DNA from: Symsagittifera roscoffensis
Taxonomy: Eukaryota > Xenacoelomorpha > Acoela > Convolutidae
DNA length: 64,000 nucleotides
Assembly: GCF_963678635.1 (NCBI RefSeq)
Contig: NC_087066.1
Coordinates: 52,652,312-52,716,311, forward strand
Direction of reading: 5' to 3'
Numbering within the stretch: the stretch's first letter is position 1; each line of letters starts with the position of its first letter. Below are positions 1 to 10,576 of this stretch, piece after piece. A model generated the notes under the pieces. It searched no databases. It saw nothing but the letters and a program-made list of their open reading frames with translations, and was not told the DNA's origin. The position numbers and the translations under genes were made by a program.

Positions 1-1
1 T

Positions 2-367
2 TTTCTCGGGAGAGCGCATGCCAGCATGCCACCTCTACAAACCCAACAGCCCTCAACACTCAGTCGACAATGGAAATTCGCCCAACAACTCGCAACCCAT
101 ATTTGGAAACGCTTGATGAAGGAGTTTCTCCCAACACTACTGCCAAGACAACGATGGACAAAGAAGACGCCGCCTATCAAAATAGGAAAAATTGTCTGGA
201 TTCTTCAGGATATGACGCCACGAGGACTCTGGCCAATTGGACGGATTACAAGAAACAAACCAACCGATGATGATCAGATCCGCGTTTACTTCGTCAAAAT
301 AAGAGACAAAATTGCGTCAATACCAGCCATTAGACTAGCACCTGTTAGTCCGGATTATTGCAATTAA
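2..367 (+). CDS. BEL/Pao retrotransposon pol, C-terminal end (partial)
   Basis: The frame is open from the first bases of the window to a TAA at 365-367, so this is the 3' end of a longer gene that starts outside. The peptide has the arrangement seen after the integrase core of BEL/Pao polyproteins (DUF5641-type tail): a basic WKRLMKEFLP stretch, an RQRWTKKTPPIKIG segment, a hydrophobic beta strand, then WPIGRITRNKP and a final VYFVKIRDK segment. In this family the module lies downstream of the DDE integrase and is thought to help bind DNA or chromatin. No LTR is recognisable just downstream, so the copy may be degraded or 3'-truncated. The assignment rests on family resemblance by eye. Confidence 0.7.
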   Translation, partial: FLGRAHASMPPLQTQQPSTLSRQWKFAQQLATHIWKRLMKEFLPTLLPRQRWTKKTPPIKIGKIVWILQDMTPRGLWPIGRITRNKPTDDDQIRVYFVKIRDKIASIPAIRLAPVSPDYCN

Positions 368-1221
368 CCTGCAAACGAAGATTCACGACAATGAGAGCCT
401 CACCCCAAAGCAGCCTTGCGCCAACAACCATAGCCGATAACTTCAACTGACACTTAAACAACCGTTAAGCCAGCGTTTTAAGTTTTATAAGTAGGAACTG
501 CATCACCCCTTTTTTCTTAATTTATTTTGCAACTGCAAAGTGAGGCCGAGTGTTATATGCCAATTTGACAATTGACAACCATCTTAGATGACTTCAACTT
601 TTCACATGCAATCAGGAAAACTCCGGGAAAGAAATTGAAAACCAAAACTCAAAAAAATACAAAAATGAATTACCAAACACGTGCAACCAACTAATTTATA
701 ATCAAATCAAAGTTCAAAGCAAGAAAGACTCAAGTACATCGTGTAAATTAGAAACGATTACATTTTCGTTTTCTATAGATTTGCTTGTGTAATCAGCACA
801 CCAGGTACAAAATAAGACACTAATTTGAAGAACTTAATAATTCGAATTATCTTTAATTGTAGTTTTCATGAATATGACCGAAACATTCAGTTCTATTTTC
901 ACGTAACCGGCTTCCCTTATTCAAATATATAATTTTGCACTTCCCCACATAAGAGCTTGTAAAATTAATAGTACAGGAATTAGGAAAAATTTTTAGTCAA
1001 GAGCTTCGAACTATGATTCTTATTGATTGATTGAGCCTCCCACTGACAATTTGGGACAAAATTTCACGTATATATATTTTTAAGTACATCTGTTCTGACT
1101 TTAAGTGTTTTTATGTGTATTTGGTTTTGTTTCGACTATGCTTTTGCTGTTTTTTTTCTGCCTTTCCAACCACCGGTCGTCCTTACCTCTCAGAACTTTA
1201 GAGTTTCATAAAACCCTTTAG

Positions 1222-1650
1222 GTTTATCCTTTTTGAGATTTCAGTTGTCGTTTACCTTTTTTCGTGCAATTTTCAATAGTTATTAGAAGGCAAAAGTTGA
1301 CTGACTTCAAGTCAATTTATTTGCAATGAACTTTATAAGACTCATACTCAAACTGCGATACACTAAATTTGATAGAAAAATTTTTTTATTTCTCCTGAAA
1401 AAAAACTAGGGCAACCCCTAAACTGTCTTTACATCGCTCATTGACATTTAATCAGGCCTAGAGATACTTAGATAACCTAATTTGTCATCAATCTTCCATT
1501 TTGCAGTGCAAGTCGTCATTTTTTCACTGGTTCGTTCGTATTACAACTGGGTGATAAATTGTTGCGTTATGGGTTGAACATACGATGATACGGCGACCAA
1601 CGGTGTGCATTTTTTCGCTTAAATCCTCCAGCGTTCTTTTGATAACTTCT
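1222..1650. repeat. Diverged dispersed repeat, copy 1
   Basis: This matches 2906-3303 in the same orientation with many substitutions and small indels. The best-preserved core is the stretch around 1585-1615 (GATGATACGGCGACCAACGG), which recurs near 3240. Shared segments run from a TTTTGAGA(T/A)TTCAG start to a TTTTGATAACTTCT end. There is no coding content, so it is probably an old non-autonomous element family. Confidence 0.75.
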
Positions 1651-2905
1651 ATTCTTCCAGGAAATTTGATAATTACACCCAGAGTATTTCATACGCAAAC
1701 AACGGTCCGTTTTTTCAACGCGCTTTTTCGAAAGCTTAAATTCAAATTTTCAAATTCTTATTCACGATTTCTAATCGACAATTTATCAACATAGCGTGAA
1801 AAATAACTCTAAAATATTCGATAAAAAAGCACAATAACTCAAATTCAGGCTCAAAACTGATATGAAAAAGAGTTGTAGTAAGAACAATGGTAGCCCTAAA
1901 CACTGCGTAATTGATTATTCTCTCTTTAAACACTACGTAATCGATTATAAAGTCATTTTTCTCTCTAGGCCCTGTGCAAAACCTATCAAAATATAATACT
2001 TCAAACTCAAGAGCAGGGGCATATTTAGAGGGTACACCCTTCGGGGTTTTCACCCCCTCACCAATCAAAGGGCCCGAGCATTTGGTTTTATTTTTTGACA
2101 TCAGTTTTCGGCACCTAAATTTGTTGGTACAGGCGCCTTCAGTGCTACTTTATCATAGCTTTTTCAATTAGGAATTGAATTTTCCTCGCCCTGAAAATCT
2201 ATTGCGTTGACCTAAAGTTTTTTTCAAAAACCACTACTCTTTCGACAAAACCTTAGATTCGCCTGTGTAGGAGCTCAGTCCATTACCGGCAAAAAACCAA
2301 GTTAGTTTCATGTAATGATTTGAATTACAAAATTGGAGGTTCAATATTTTTTTGACATAAAGATTACAAAAAGCCTACAAGGGTACCCTTTGTTTTGTGA
2401 AGGGGTCAATTCTCTGAGAAAGGGCACCCCTCCATGAAACCGCCTTTGATATTAATTCCCATTTAATTTAATTTTTCGTAAGCTTTGCCTATCTCAGAGA
2501 AAACTCATTGAGGGGAAAACTCATTCCTCAAAAACTCTGAAGCCTTTTCAAACGTGATTCGGATTCAAAAAAATTTCAGCGTCGAAAGAAAATAGGTCCG
2601 ATTGTTTTATTGATTTTAAACCATCTTTGAAGTGCTCATTCCTGGCATAATGACTGCGTTCTTAATCAGAAACCACGCTTAGAAAATAATCTTTTTTAAA
2701 GTTCTCCGATTCAATTTTTGTATTTTTTCAAAAACTTTTGTATTTTTTGTGAAACTGTTTTTGATCTTTTCGAGAGATAAACGAACTTTTTTTGGCGTTC
2801 CCAGTTTCACTTTCGAGTTTCATTTAAGGTTCATTAATTTCACGAGCTTTTCAAGATAACGCCAAAAATTTATAACGTGGGTCAATAAATATTTTTTGCG
2901 CTCAA

Positions 2906-3303
2906 GTTTACATCTTTTGAGAATTCAGGTGTCATTTACCTGTTTTCGTGCCATTTGCAACAGTTATTAGACGGCGAAATTTGACTAACTTTTAGTCAAT
3001 TTATTTGCATTAAGCTTTGTAAAACTCAAATTCAAACCGCTGAAAATTAAGTTCCTCCTGAAAATTAACTAGGACGAGCTTAAAAAGTTTCTTATCATCG
3101 TTCATTGACACTTAATCACGCCCTTAGGTACTGATAACTTACTTTGTCATCGATCTTCCGTTTCGCAGAGCAATTCATCATGTTTCTCTGGTTCGGGTTA
3201 CAGGTGGGTGAAAATTATCGCGTTATGGGTTGCATAGACGATGATACGGCGACCAACGGTGTACACTTTTCGCATAAATGTTTCAGGGTTTTTTGATAAC
3301 TTC
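2906..3303. repeat. Diverged dispersed repeat, copy 2
   Basis: Second copy of the repeat at 1222-1650, in direct orientation about 1.66 kb away. Similarity stops abruptly after TTTTGATAACTTCT in both copies, which suggests a real element end. Confidence 0.75.
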
Positions 3304-3799
3304 TAGGTATCGGATGTTTATAACAATAACTCGTACTTGTGATGGCCACGCTGCTGAAGGTTAACGGGTACACTTATACCATTTCCATGAATTTATGTCT
3401 AAATGAATTCAGAGAATATTGAAAATTAAAAATTGAATTTGACTGAATCAGACAACCAATCTAACGCTATTGAGTTCAGAAAAACAGCACCAATCAAACG
3501 AGACCAAAGGATAACTAACATACATGATTATTTACAAAATATAGCGCAAATATAATAATTCCAGAGTAGTAATGCCAACATTCTCATATAATTCAATTTG
3601 ACGTTTGATACCAAGCTAATCAAGTTTTTAAAGCATAAAAACTGTAGCTCTAGCCATTGATGCATTTGGTGGCTGTCTACAAGAATTGATAAAAAAAATT
3701 GGAAACTAAGATAAGTTTGGCAGCTCTCGCGAAATCCTAGCAAAATGGAAAACCTTTGTCGAAATTTCGGTACGAAAAGAACCTTTAAAAAATCCATAA

Positions 3800-3805
3800 T
3801 TTATT
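3800..3805 (-). promoter_or_regulatory. Candidate polyadenylation signal of Rabex-5
   Basis: The plus-strand TTTATT reads AATAAA on the minus strand, about 230 nt past the Rabex-5 stop codon. The position is reasonable for a 3' UTR end. The hexamer is common in AT-rich DNA, so this is only a candidate. Confidence 0.35.
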
Positions 3806-4033
3806 TGATTTGAGTAGTAAAAGCGTAATCTACGATTATTTTAATAGTTCCGATCCTTGGCTAAACCATGTGATTCAAATATTCGCAAATTGTCCCCTAT
3901 AGCCTTTAAATTTCACTTATACACAAAATATGATTAGCTGTAGCATCCTGTAGCATCAATTTCAAAATTAGATTCAAATTTCATATTCAAAAATACATAA
4001 TCACTAAATGCGCTAATCAGACCCTTAAATAAA

Positions 4034-4567
4034 CTATATCAAACTGTCTGAGTTTGTTGAAGGCATCGGAGGCAAAGAAGAAGCTTGAGCATTATTACTG
4101 TTCATTACATTACAGTTCAAATCGAAGCCCAAATAGTTTTGATTACCCGAATTTGACACATTTTCATGGCTAGCAGTTTGCATTGTGTTTAAACTCATTG
4201 GAACCAAGGGCGAGGCCAGTTCTTGGTTTATAGGTCCAAACGGATCCAAAATCTGATCAATAGAAGGCTTGGCAAGGTAGTCAAAATCGCCAATCAATTT
4301 ATTCAAAGTCTCTTGATTGGTTCCACCATCGATGCACGCACTTCTATCAACTGACAAAAGAACTTCGCTGCAAGTTTTCTTCATTGACGTTCTGAAAACG
4401 GAGATGGAACTGGTCAAACTTTTCACGTCTTCCATTAGTTGTTCATTTCTAGTTTGCAACACATCCAGTTGAGCTTGTTTGACCTCCAGATTTTTAAGCA
4501 TGTCGTTGAACATTATTTTACGGGTGACTTCTCCCCGCATCAACTTCTCAAAATCCTCTTCGGGTAC
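4034..4567 (-). CDS. RABGEF1: Rabex-5 exon 4: C-terminal coiled coil and tail
   Basis: The acceptor GTTTAG|GTACCC is in phase 0. The exon begins VPEEDFEKLM, matching the segment just after the VPS9 domain in animal orthologues. A coiled coil follows (about 20 residues in, LKNLEVKQAQLDVLQTRNEQ) in the place where the mammalian protein binds Rabaptin-5. The last ~80 residues are a low-complexity tail rich in Ser, Asn and Met, ending at a stop at 4034-4036. Confidence 0.85.
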   Translation of the reverse strand, partial: VPEEDFEKLMRGEVTRKIMFNDMLKNLEVKQAQLDVLQTRNEQLMEDVKSLTSSISVFRTSMKKTCSEVLLSVDRSACIDGGTNQETLNKLIGDFDYLAKPSIDQILDPFGPINQELASPLVPMSLNTMQTASHENVSNSGNQNYLGFDLNCNVMNSNNAQASSLPPMPSTNSDSLI

Positions 4568-7500
4568 CTAAACGCAAACAATGAGTCATTGAGGTCTTTA
4601 CTAACTAAACAAACCAAGATGCACATCAAAAGTTATCAAATCATATTCGAGCGCTATCATGAGCTGCATTCGAACATGATATAAAATCATAGATATATTG
4701 GAATTCAGTTTTCAGGAGAACGTGGTGTCTTTTCAATCAAAAGTGACTTCGGTTGATTACAACCTACTTAACAAAAAAAGGGCCACCAACCTTCAGAGAG
4801 ACTGAATTCATTTCTTTGGATATATAATGTAAGGCCACTTGGAATGTGTTGAAGTTGTAGGCCGACTGGCCTTGAGTCACGCTCTGGGGGTGTGCTAGAG
4901 TGTCTATGAAGGTCGCATTCGTTGTCAACTGAGGCGGTTTACTCGTCAACATTATCCACACAAATGAGGGCAGAAAATCATCAGCTGAGACAGGGCGTGA
5001 TAGGGCCTTCTGCAGTGCAATGTTTAAATCGATGCAGGCATCGTCAATTGACATCAGTTTCTCTCGTGGAGTTTTCTTGGTATGGATTAGCATCAGCGAA
5101 GCCATGGCTTTGTCGAGGGGATTTCGGACGCCTTCATTATCGCGCGCTATCGTCTGAGGCGTCAATGGACATTCAAGTTGCTCGGCAGTCACCCAGTAAA
5201 GATTTCTGAAGACATGATTTATTTTTACCTATTTTTCTTTAATTTTCATTGAATAATATTTAAATTCAGGGGTGTATGAATCTCTCTCACGAATTTAACC
5301 CTTTGGATATTTTACATTTAAAAAAATTTTCACTTTCATTAAAACATCTGGACGGCAACATATTCTGAACTTCTGAATTTGAGGGCGGAGCGTATTGGAA
5401 AAAATGTGAAGCTTTGATCAAAACCTCAACATAAAATTGTTGTAGGATGCTGCTAAACGTACTCTGCTCGTTGACAATTAGGTAACAAAACGGATCTCAG
5501 GAACTATCCCCCCCCCCCCCCCCTAGGTTGCCTAATAACGAATTTCCACCCCTATAACAAAACAAGTCAATGGTTAAGCAGCATATGTAAATTTTGTACC
5601 TAGTAACGAGTCTCCCCCCTCTTTTGCAAAAGGGGGGCGGATAGTTAGCGAGATCTAACAGAACTTTTTTTGCCATTTTCGAGTCAAATTCACGCCTTCT
5701 TCAGCGTTCTAAAGACTAACTTGTATTATTTGATTGAGAGCGGATTTTAAAACCATTTAGGCGACAGAACTCAATTGCAAACCGTTTTGGTGCAGGCGCG
5801 ACCTCAAAGTGCCTCGAAAACTCGAGAAACCGATATGAACTTTATACTAGAAATCTCGTGTTATCGTTCAGGTGCCTCGTGATCCAGCAACGTTTTAAAA
5901 AGCCAACAGACTGTTGGAAAAGAGCCGATGACCGCAAGGAAACAGAAAAAAACACTGACTTGAATTTTGAGCAAACTCAATCAATAGGTAAATTTTTTTA
6001 TTCCGCTGGTAACCAGAAAAATGAAGTCCAATTTTAAAACTTGTGATATAACTTAACCTTGTATAATAAAAACGTGAATGGATAAAGAGACGAAAAACAA
6101 AAAAAAACGAATCTTTGAAAAAAACTTGCATCTACAAAAAAGATATACGTTTGTTTCGAAAGAGGTGCAAAAACAGCAATAAATTAGCATTGATAAGGAT
6201 TTACTACGCGGCAATCAAGCCAAAAAAACTTGGTTCGACCCCCCATAAAGCCGAAAAAAGGTCACAGATAATTGTAAGCTACAAAGGACAAAACCACAAA
6301 TCGGAAAAGTTTTTATTGAAAAAGTTGAATTTTACCTAATATAAACCTTGGCAATTTCGATTGAATTTTCAAAAAATTGAGCACTTCAGTAGCCTGCACC
6401 TAACTCTTCTTGTATTTCTTACAAACTTGTAAGAACGTTGTTTACAGGAAAAAAGTCTTCTTATCGATTAGTAGACACTTGCTCTCGTTGTTCGTGACAT
6501 TGACACGTGTGCTGTTCGATAGCGGGGTTTGCCCTCCTTTTAAAAAAAAAACTGACTTGAATTCAAATAATCAAAAGTAACATCATGTAGAACCAAAATT
6601 TAGCGTGAAAAAAATTATGACTTTTCCTGAAAACGTCAATTTCTATAAAAGTAACAATCACTTCGTTCTTTTACTTTTAAAACAAGATCGGAGTTGCCAC
6701 ACGGTATAAACTAACTGTCGCCCTGACAGCTCTGACCTTTGCACTGTCAACTTTGAAGCTCACGCCCCGACAATTAGTCTCAAAATTGCAAAAAAGCTGT
6801 CAAAGAGATTAAATTAACAGAAATAAGATACCTTAAAGTAATAACAAATTAACTTTTTCTTACATGGTTGTTTTCAGTTTTTCAAGTTTTTCCTTGGCAC
6901 TCACAATTTCTGACTTTCTGCGTTTTGCAGAGTCCCGGAGAACATTCGACTCTAACATTAGCTTAAATGACTTCATGTTTTCAGCTTCCTTTGCATTCGT
7001 GTCCGCAACACTAGTCAAAATGTTTGACTTCGTCCGTAATTCTCTTTATCTTTGCTCTTGTGGCTGCTAATAACATCTGATTCTTAAAGATACCACTGAG
7101 TACAAACTTCACAATGTATGTGGCCTTCGTTCTCCCACATGAATATCCACCCGCAACTTCACTGTCAGAAAAAAACATCTTTTTGAAAAGTTCACTCGTG
7201 TCATCCGCTCAACTACACGGCCACTTACGACTTGGTCATCTTCAACATGTTCTTCCAATTTAAGAACTTGCATTTTAAGCGCGACCAGCTCTGCGTGCAA
7301 TTTGCTCCGCCCTGCATGGGAGCGGAGTACTTTGACACCCATGTTGCCCAGCGTATATGATTTCTTACAAAGAACACAACTGAACTCGTGTTCAGTTGTT
7401 GATTTAGCAACCCACTATCTAAATCACCATCTTGAAGCCAGTCTTCATTGAACTTACATCTTCTACATCTTCCCTTGACTGAACGTTCGCGACTCATACC

Positions 7501-10500
7501 CATGAAAAAATTACAGGCTAGCACTTAAGAAACAATTAAATTTAGACTGATAAAAAACCTTAAGGCCAGCAACGCTTTCACGCTCCTGGCCCTGACACAA
7601 CTTTGCTCGCTCTGACACGGCCCTGACAAGTTTTTATTCGCCTTGACATGCCCCTGACCGCGTGGCAACCCTTAAGATGAAGAGGCAAACCGGGTGATTC
7701 GCATTAACAGGATGATTCGCAGCGTTTCTCAACACATTTAAGTAAACACATTTAATGAAGAATTTTAACTGCGAGTTATGTTAGAAAAAAAGTTCGTCCT
7801 AAAACACTAGATGTTCGCTAGCGTACAGAGTAGGCATCAATAAAGCAGCTACAGATTCTATTAAATTGCCAATATTAAGCAGCAAAAAAATCGAACAAAA
7901 AAACTATTTAACTGTTCCCGATTTGACTATCGGACCTATTGACTAGGAGTCTCACGTTCTGGCATCTACGCCACGATGGCTCGAGATTAAACTAGTCACC
8001 CAGCTAAGGCTGGATCTATCTGCTTGAATAATTTAACTGATATATTGTACTGATAAGGAAATGCGTAACTTTCAAAATAAAAGGTCTTTACGTTTGACCC
8101 TAGTCTTTCTCTGCTTACGTAGGTGATTAGCTGCTTAATGAGAGAAGAAAAATTTTAATTCCTCTTTCAATTAAAGTTTATTTCAGATTTGCCGGGGCAG
8201 TTTCAAAAAATAGAACAAGTGAAAAAAATTCCAAAAATCAATCAAAAATTTGACTTTTCCTATATATAAAAAAAAATTTTCAACTAAAGCATGAGAATAG
8301 GCTCTGCTTCCCACACCCTGATTTTTAGATTGAAAATTTTCGCGATCTAAAGTTTTAGATTGAACCCTTAATATCAGATCTAGCTGGTAGTTTTCGACAA
8401 CAAGGTCGAAACTTCTTAAAAGACGTTCGAAATTTAAAAAGGAATTTTTCCGAAGTCCATATCATCTTTTCTACAATTACATTGGAAAAAACAGATAAAG
8501 CTGGGGAAATCTAAGCACCATGCTTTTTAAAATGAACTATAGCCTCAGAACTAGCAGGTTAATTTTTGGAGAAAAAAAGAAAACCTTTCCAAAAAAGGGA
8601 TAAAATTTCAAAAATTTGACATTTTCTACGCCATTAACAACGTGGGCTTGATTAAGACCGTTACTTTTTTCTACCAATTTTAAGGAACAGCCACTTGAAA
8701 AGAAGAGATACCCATAATTTGTTCTTTTGATTGAAACCTTCATCTCAGATTTGTGCAATTAAAATTTGAGAAAATGAAAAAATCAAAACAAAGCCAAAAA
8801 GCCCCCTACTGAACTTTCGAAGGCCGTAGAACGTGAGGTAAAATGATAAGAGACTAGCGAAACATGCAGGCACATAGAAGAGCAGACGGGTTTTCCTTTG
8901 GTACCATTTTTTGAATAGCGGTATTCGTTTATGAGAACAAGGTAACCTGACACTAGCTAAAAAATAAAGCATAACTATATGCCATTAAATTTTAAGTGCT
9001 TAATCAAATTCAAATGATTAAATTGAAATATACCAAAAATTCCACCAAATTAGCACTTTTATTCGAGCAGCGGTACCATGCATGGACGTTACCTTTACGC
9101 TACATAGACAAAATGAGTAGCTGAAACTTGCTGTATTAATAAGTTAGGCTGAAGCGCCGACCAGAAGAAACCTTCAGACAAAGTTTCCGCACGGAAAAAT
9201 TATGATTTCAAACGATTTGGCTAGCGTAGCGTACAAATCTGCTGCTCAAACTTCTTTGGCGAGTAAAAAAAGTGTAACGAAGCTTCATTCATTTATTTCT
9301 TGTGAAGAATATATATGCAAAAAAAACTTCCAAAAAAAGTTCCTAAAAATGCACATCAAAAGTTCTTAGAAAAATTGCACATCAAAAGTTCTGAGAAAGT
9401 TCTGTGGCATTGTGGCGCTCCGGTAGTGATGGTGTCCAGCAATTTGTAGGGTGAGCTCTTGCAAGTAAGTCATAGCTTAAAGGGCGCTGAATATATGCGC
9501 TCATGTCAACCTAAATAATTAACCTCCCGGTTAGGCCTCCGTGCTGGTTGACCAAAAAAGGCAGTTGAATACTTTGGAACTCAATTACTTTTACTATAAT
9601 ACGTCAAAAAGTTTTTCAATTGGTTTCAATAGTCCAAAAGAAATTAGTTTAAAGCCTATAGTCAACAAGTCGTCACATGCATGGATGTTGCTTCAGCAGC
9701 CGTAGAAAGGATATGATAATATGATTTTTAATAAAAATAGCTAAAAATTAAATATTCTCGATCTCAGACCAACTACTAATTATTAGCAAATCGCATAAAA
9801 ATGCTGATTTAACTCACGATATCCGTTTCTGCAAAAGTTTGTCTGCTTCTTCGAGTTGAGGGAACTTGGAGAAGAAATACCCATGGAGCCTAGTTGAGAG
9901 ATAGTCTTCAAAAGATTGGATGACTTCTTTTTGGTCCGTCTCGTCGGTTTGACTATTTCCTAGAAGTGAATCTAAGTTGCGATAAAAAAGCTGAATCGAT
10001 TTCTGGAGTTCTTCTAATGTGAACTGAGATTTATGGCATTGCTCTATCAGTTGATCACATTCTTTGTAAACTTTGGATCCTAAAGCAGACGACATGTTTG
10101 GAACCGCAAAACTGCTATGTGTTTATATAAAATTATATATATTGAATGTTGTGTTATGAGCAAGTAAACTAACCCTGGTTGCCAAATTTCAGAGACTTAA
10201 GTCTTAACTTAAGTTGTTCCGCTTGCGTTTGTGCAATTTCTTTGATTTTGTTGGCAGGTTGTTGAAATTTTTCACCCACATCACGGATTAATTCGGGCTT
10301 CCGTAATGCACCACCAGTCGCGTTACCTTTCGAACCCCATTTGTTAGTGTTCACAACAGATTCGTCAATAGAAGCTGTCACATAAATTTTGTAGCATTTA
10401 GAACAATAACCGCTCCAGGCCACACTTCCATAAAAAGCACACTGAGAGCCATTGACTTCTGTGCTTCTGCATTTCAGGCCTGCGGGTGGATCAAATTTTG

Positions 10501-10507
10501 CAGCCAT
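4034..10507 (-). CDS. RABGEF1: Rabex-5 / RABGEF1 orthologue, Rab5 guanine-nucleotide exchange factor (4 exons)
   Basis: Rabex-5 activates Rab5 on early endosomes by GDP/GTP exchange and binds ubiquitin through an A20 zinc finger. I place exons at 10507-10174, 10079-9818, 5205-4791 and 4567-4034. All introns are GT..AG with phases 1, 2 and 0, and the exons sum to 1545 nt (514 aa plus stop), close to the 491 aa of the human protein. Domain order matches the family: A20 finger (about 13-38), helical bundle (about 113-200), VPS9 domain (about 203-335), C-terminal coiled coil and Ser/Asn-rich tail. Intron 1 is 94 bp, intron 2 is 4.6 kb with a dead DNA transposon, and intron 3 is 223 bp. I see no ubiquitin-interacting MIU helix after the A20 finger. 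An LTR lies 69 bp upstream of the ATG in sense orientation and may affect transcription. An upstream non-coding exon beyond the LTR cannot be excluded. Confidence 0.9.
4791..5205 (-). CDS. RABGEF1: Rabex-5 exon 3: VPS9 catalytic domain
   Basis: Acceptor TTCAG|AAATC, donor CTGAAG|GTTGGT. The VPS9 hallmarks are clear: WVT near the start, a PREKL helix, then SADDFLPSFVWIML containing D274 and P278, which correspond to human D313 and P317 in the Rab-contacting site. Y315 aligns with human Y354. The position of human T357 is N318 here, in AYNFNT. The alignment is by eye. The rest of the domain looks intact, so activity is likely. Confidence 0.9.
5508..5523 (+). repeat. Poly-C tract in Rabex-5 intron 2
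   Basis: Sixteen consecutive C on the plus strand (G on the transcribed strand), followed by CTAGG. Runs of this kind are unusual in such an AT-rich intron and are prone to length error in assembly. Confidence 0.85.
6690..7672. mobile_element. Decayed hAT-like DNA transposon in Rabex-5 intron 2
   Basis: The two ends carry inverted GTTGCCAC(A/G)CGGT repeats (6693-6706 and the complement at about 7657-7669). Just inside both ends are several CCCTGACA/TGTCAGGG words in inverted orientation. The flanks share AAGAT, compatible with a degraded 8-bp target duplication, but this is weak. The interior encodes a minus-strand zinc-finger remnant and no transposase core, so the ~1-kb element is a deletion derivative. 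Assignment to hAT rests on the TIR style and the BED-type finger. Confidence 0.55.
7109..7524 (-). pseudogene. BED-type zinc-finger N-terminal remnant of a transposon protein
   Basis: Two overlapping minus-strand frames together carry a pattern typical of the N-terminal finger of hAT-type transposase-like proteins. It runs CKFNEDWLQDGD in one frame, then by frameshift a CxxC pair, NMGVKVLRSH and a second His (SKLHAEL), followed by a coiled coil (LVALKMQVLKLEEHVEDDQV). At least one frameshift separates the parts and the dimerisation/catalytic region is missing. It lies inside the inverted-repeat element at 6690-7672 and is transcribed only as part of the Rabex-5 intron. Confidence 0.5.
9351..9399. 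repeat. Two-copy tandem repeat in Rabex-5 intron 2
   Basis: The word GCACATCAAAAGTTCT is followed by (T/G)AGAAA and occurs twice head to tail. No function is apparent. Confidence 0.7.
9818..10079 (-). CDS. RABGEF1: Rabex-5 exon 2: helical bundle before VPS9
   Basis: The acceptor is TCTGCTTTAG|GATCC. The ATG at 10095 inside the upstream intron would be out of phase with exon 1, whereas this acceptor restores the frame (NQ-G-SKVYKEC). The exon encodes amphipathic helices (SKVYKECDQLIEQC, TLEELQKSIQLFYRNL, FEDYLSTRLHGYFF) that correspond to the four-helix bundle supporting the VPS9 catalytic domain. The donor ATC|GTGAGT is strong and leaves phase 2. Confidence 0.85.
10174..10507 (-). CDS. RABGEF1: Rabex-5 exon 1: A20 zinc finger
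   Basis: The exon starts at the ATG of MAAKFDPPAG. The A20-type finger uses C13, C23, C35 and C38, with the family signature FYGxxxW and the YCSKC knuckle. The first two cysteines are nine residues apart, more than in the human protein, so the first knuckle is enlarged. The donor CAGG|GTTAGT leaves phase 1. Reading on past the donor meets a TAG at 10169-10171, which shows the intron must be removed. Confidence 0.88.
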
Positions 10508-10571
10508 TGATCTTTTGAAACGCTCAGTAACTTGTCATTTACAACTAAAAAACGGCAAAAACAATCCGATT

Positions 10572-10576
10572 CAACA
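10572..10576. repeat. Candidate target-site duplication CAACA (left)
   Basis: CAACA lies immediately left of the LTR repeat. The same five bases occur at 29209-29213, overlapping the right repeat end by two bases. If the real LTR is 28xxx-29208 (ending TGTCA), this is a perfect 5-bp duplication. With strict TG..CA ends the flanks do not match. Confidence 0.4.

Larger units (their letters stand above)
368..3799. other. Non-coding AT-rich stretch downstream of Rabex-5
   Basis: I see no coding sequence that resembles a known family here. The short open frames are composition-driven and lack domain-like patterns. The only clear structure is a pair of diverged direct repeats (1222-1650 and 2906-3303). 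The right-hand end probably contains the 3' untranslated region of the minus-strand Rabex-5 gene. Confidence 0.5.

Noticed and set aside
1742-2101. 119-codon minus-strand frame
   Set aside because: No family resemblance and Phe/Ile-rich composition expected from AT-rich DNA; it overlaps other equally long frames.
10080-10095. ATG at 10095 as the start of a separate small protein
   Set aside because: The 262-nt coding segment joins exon 1 in phase only through the TTTAG acceptor at 10080. The ATG lies in the intron and the combined exons give a complete Rabex-5.
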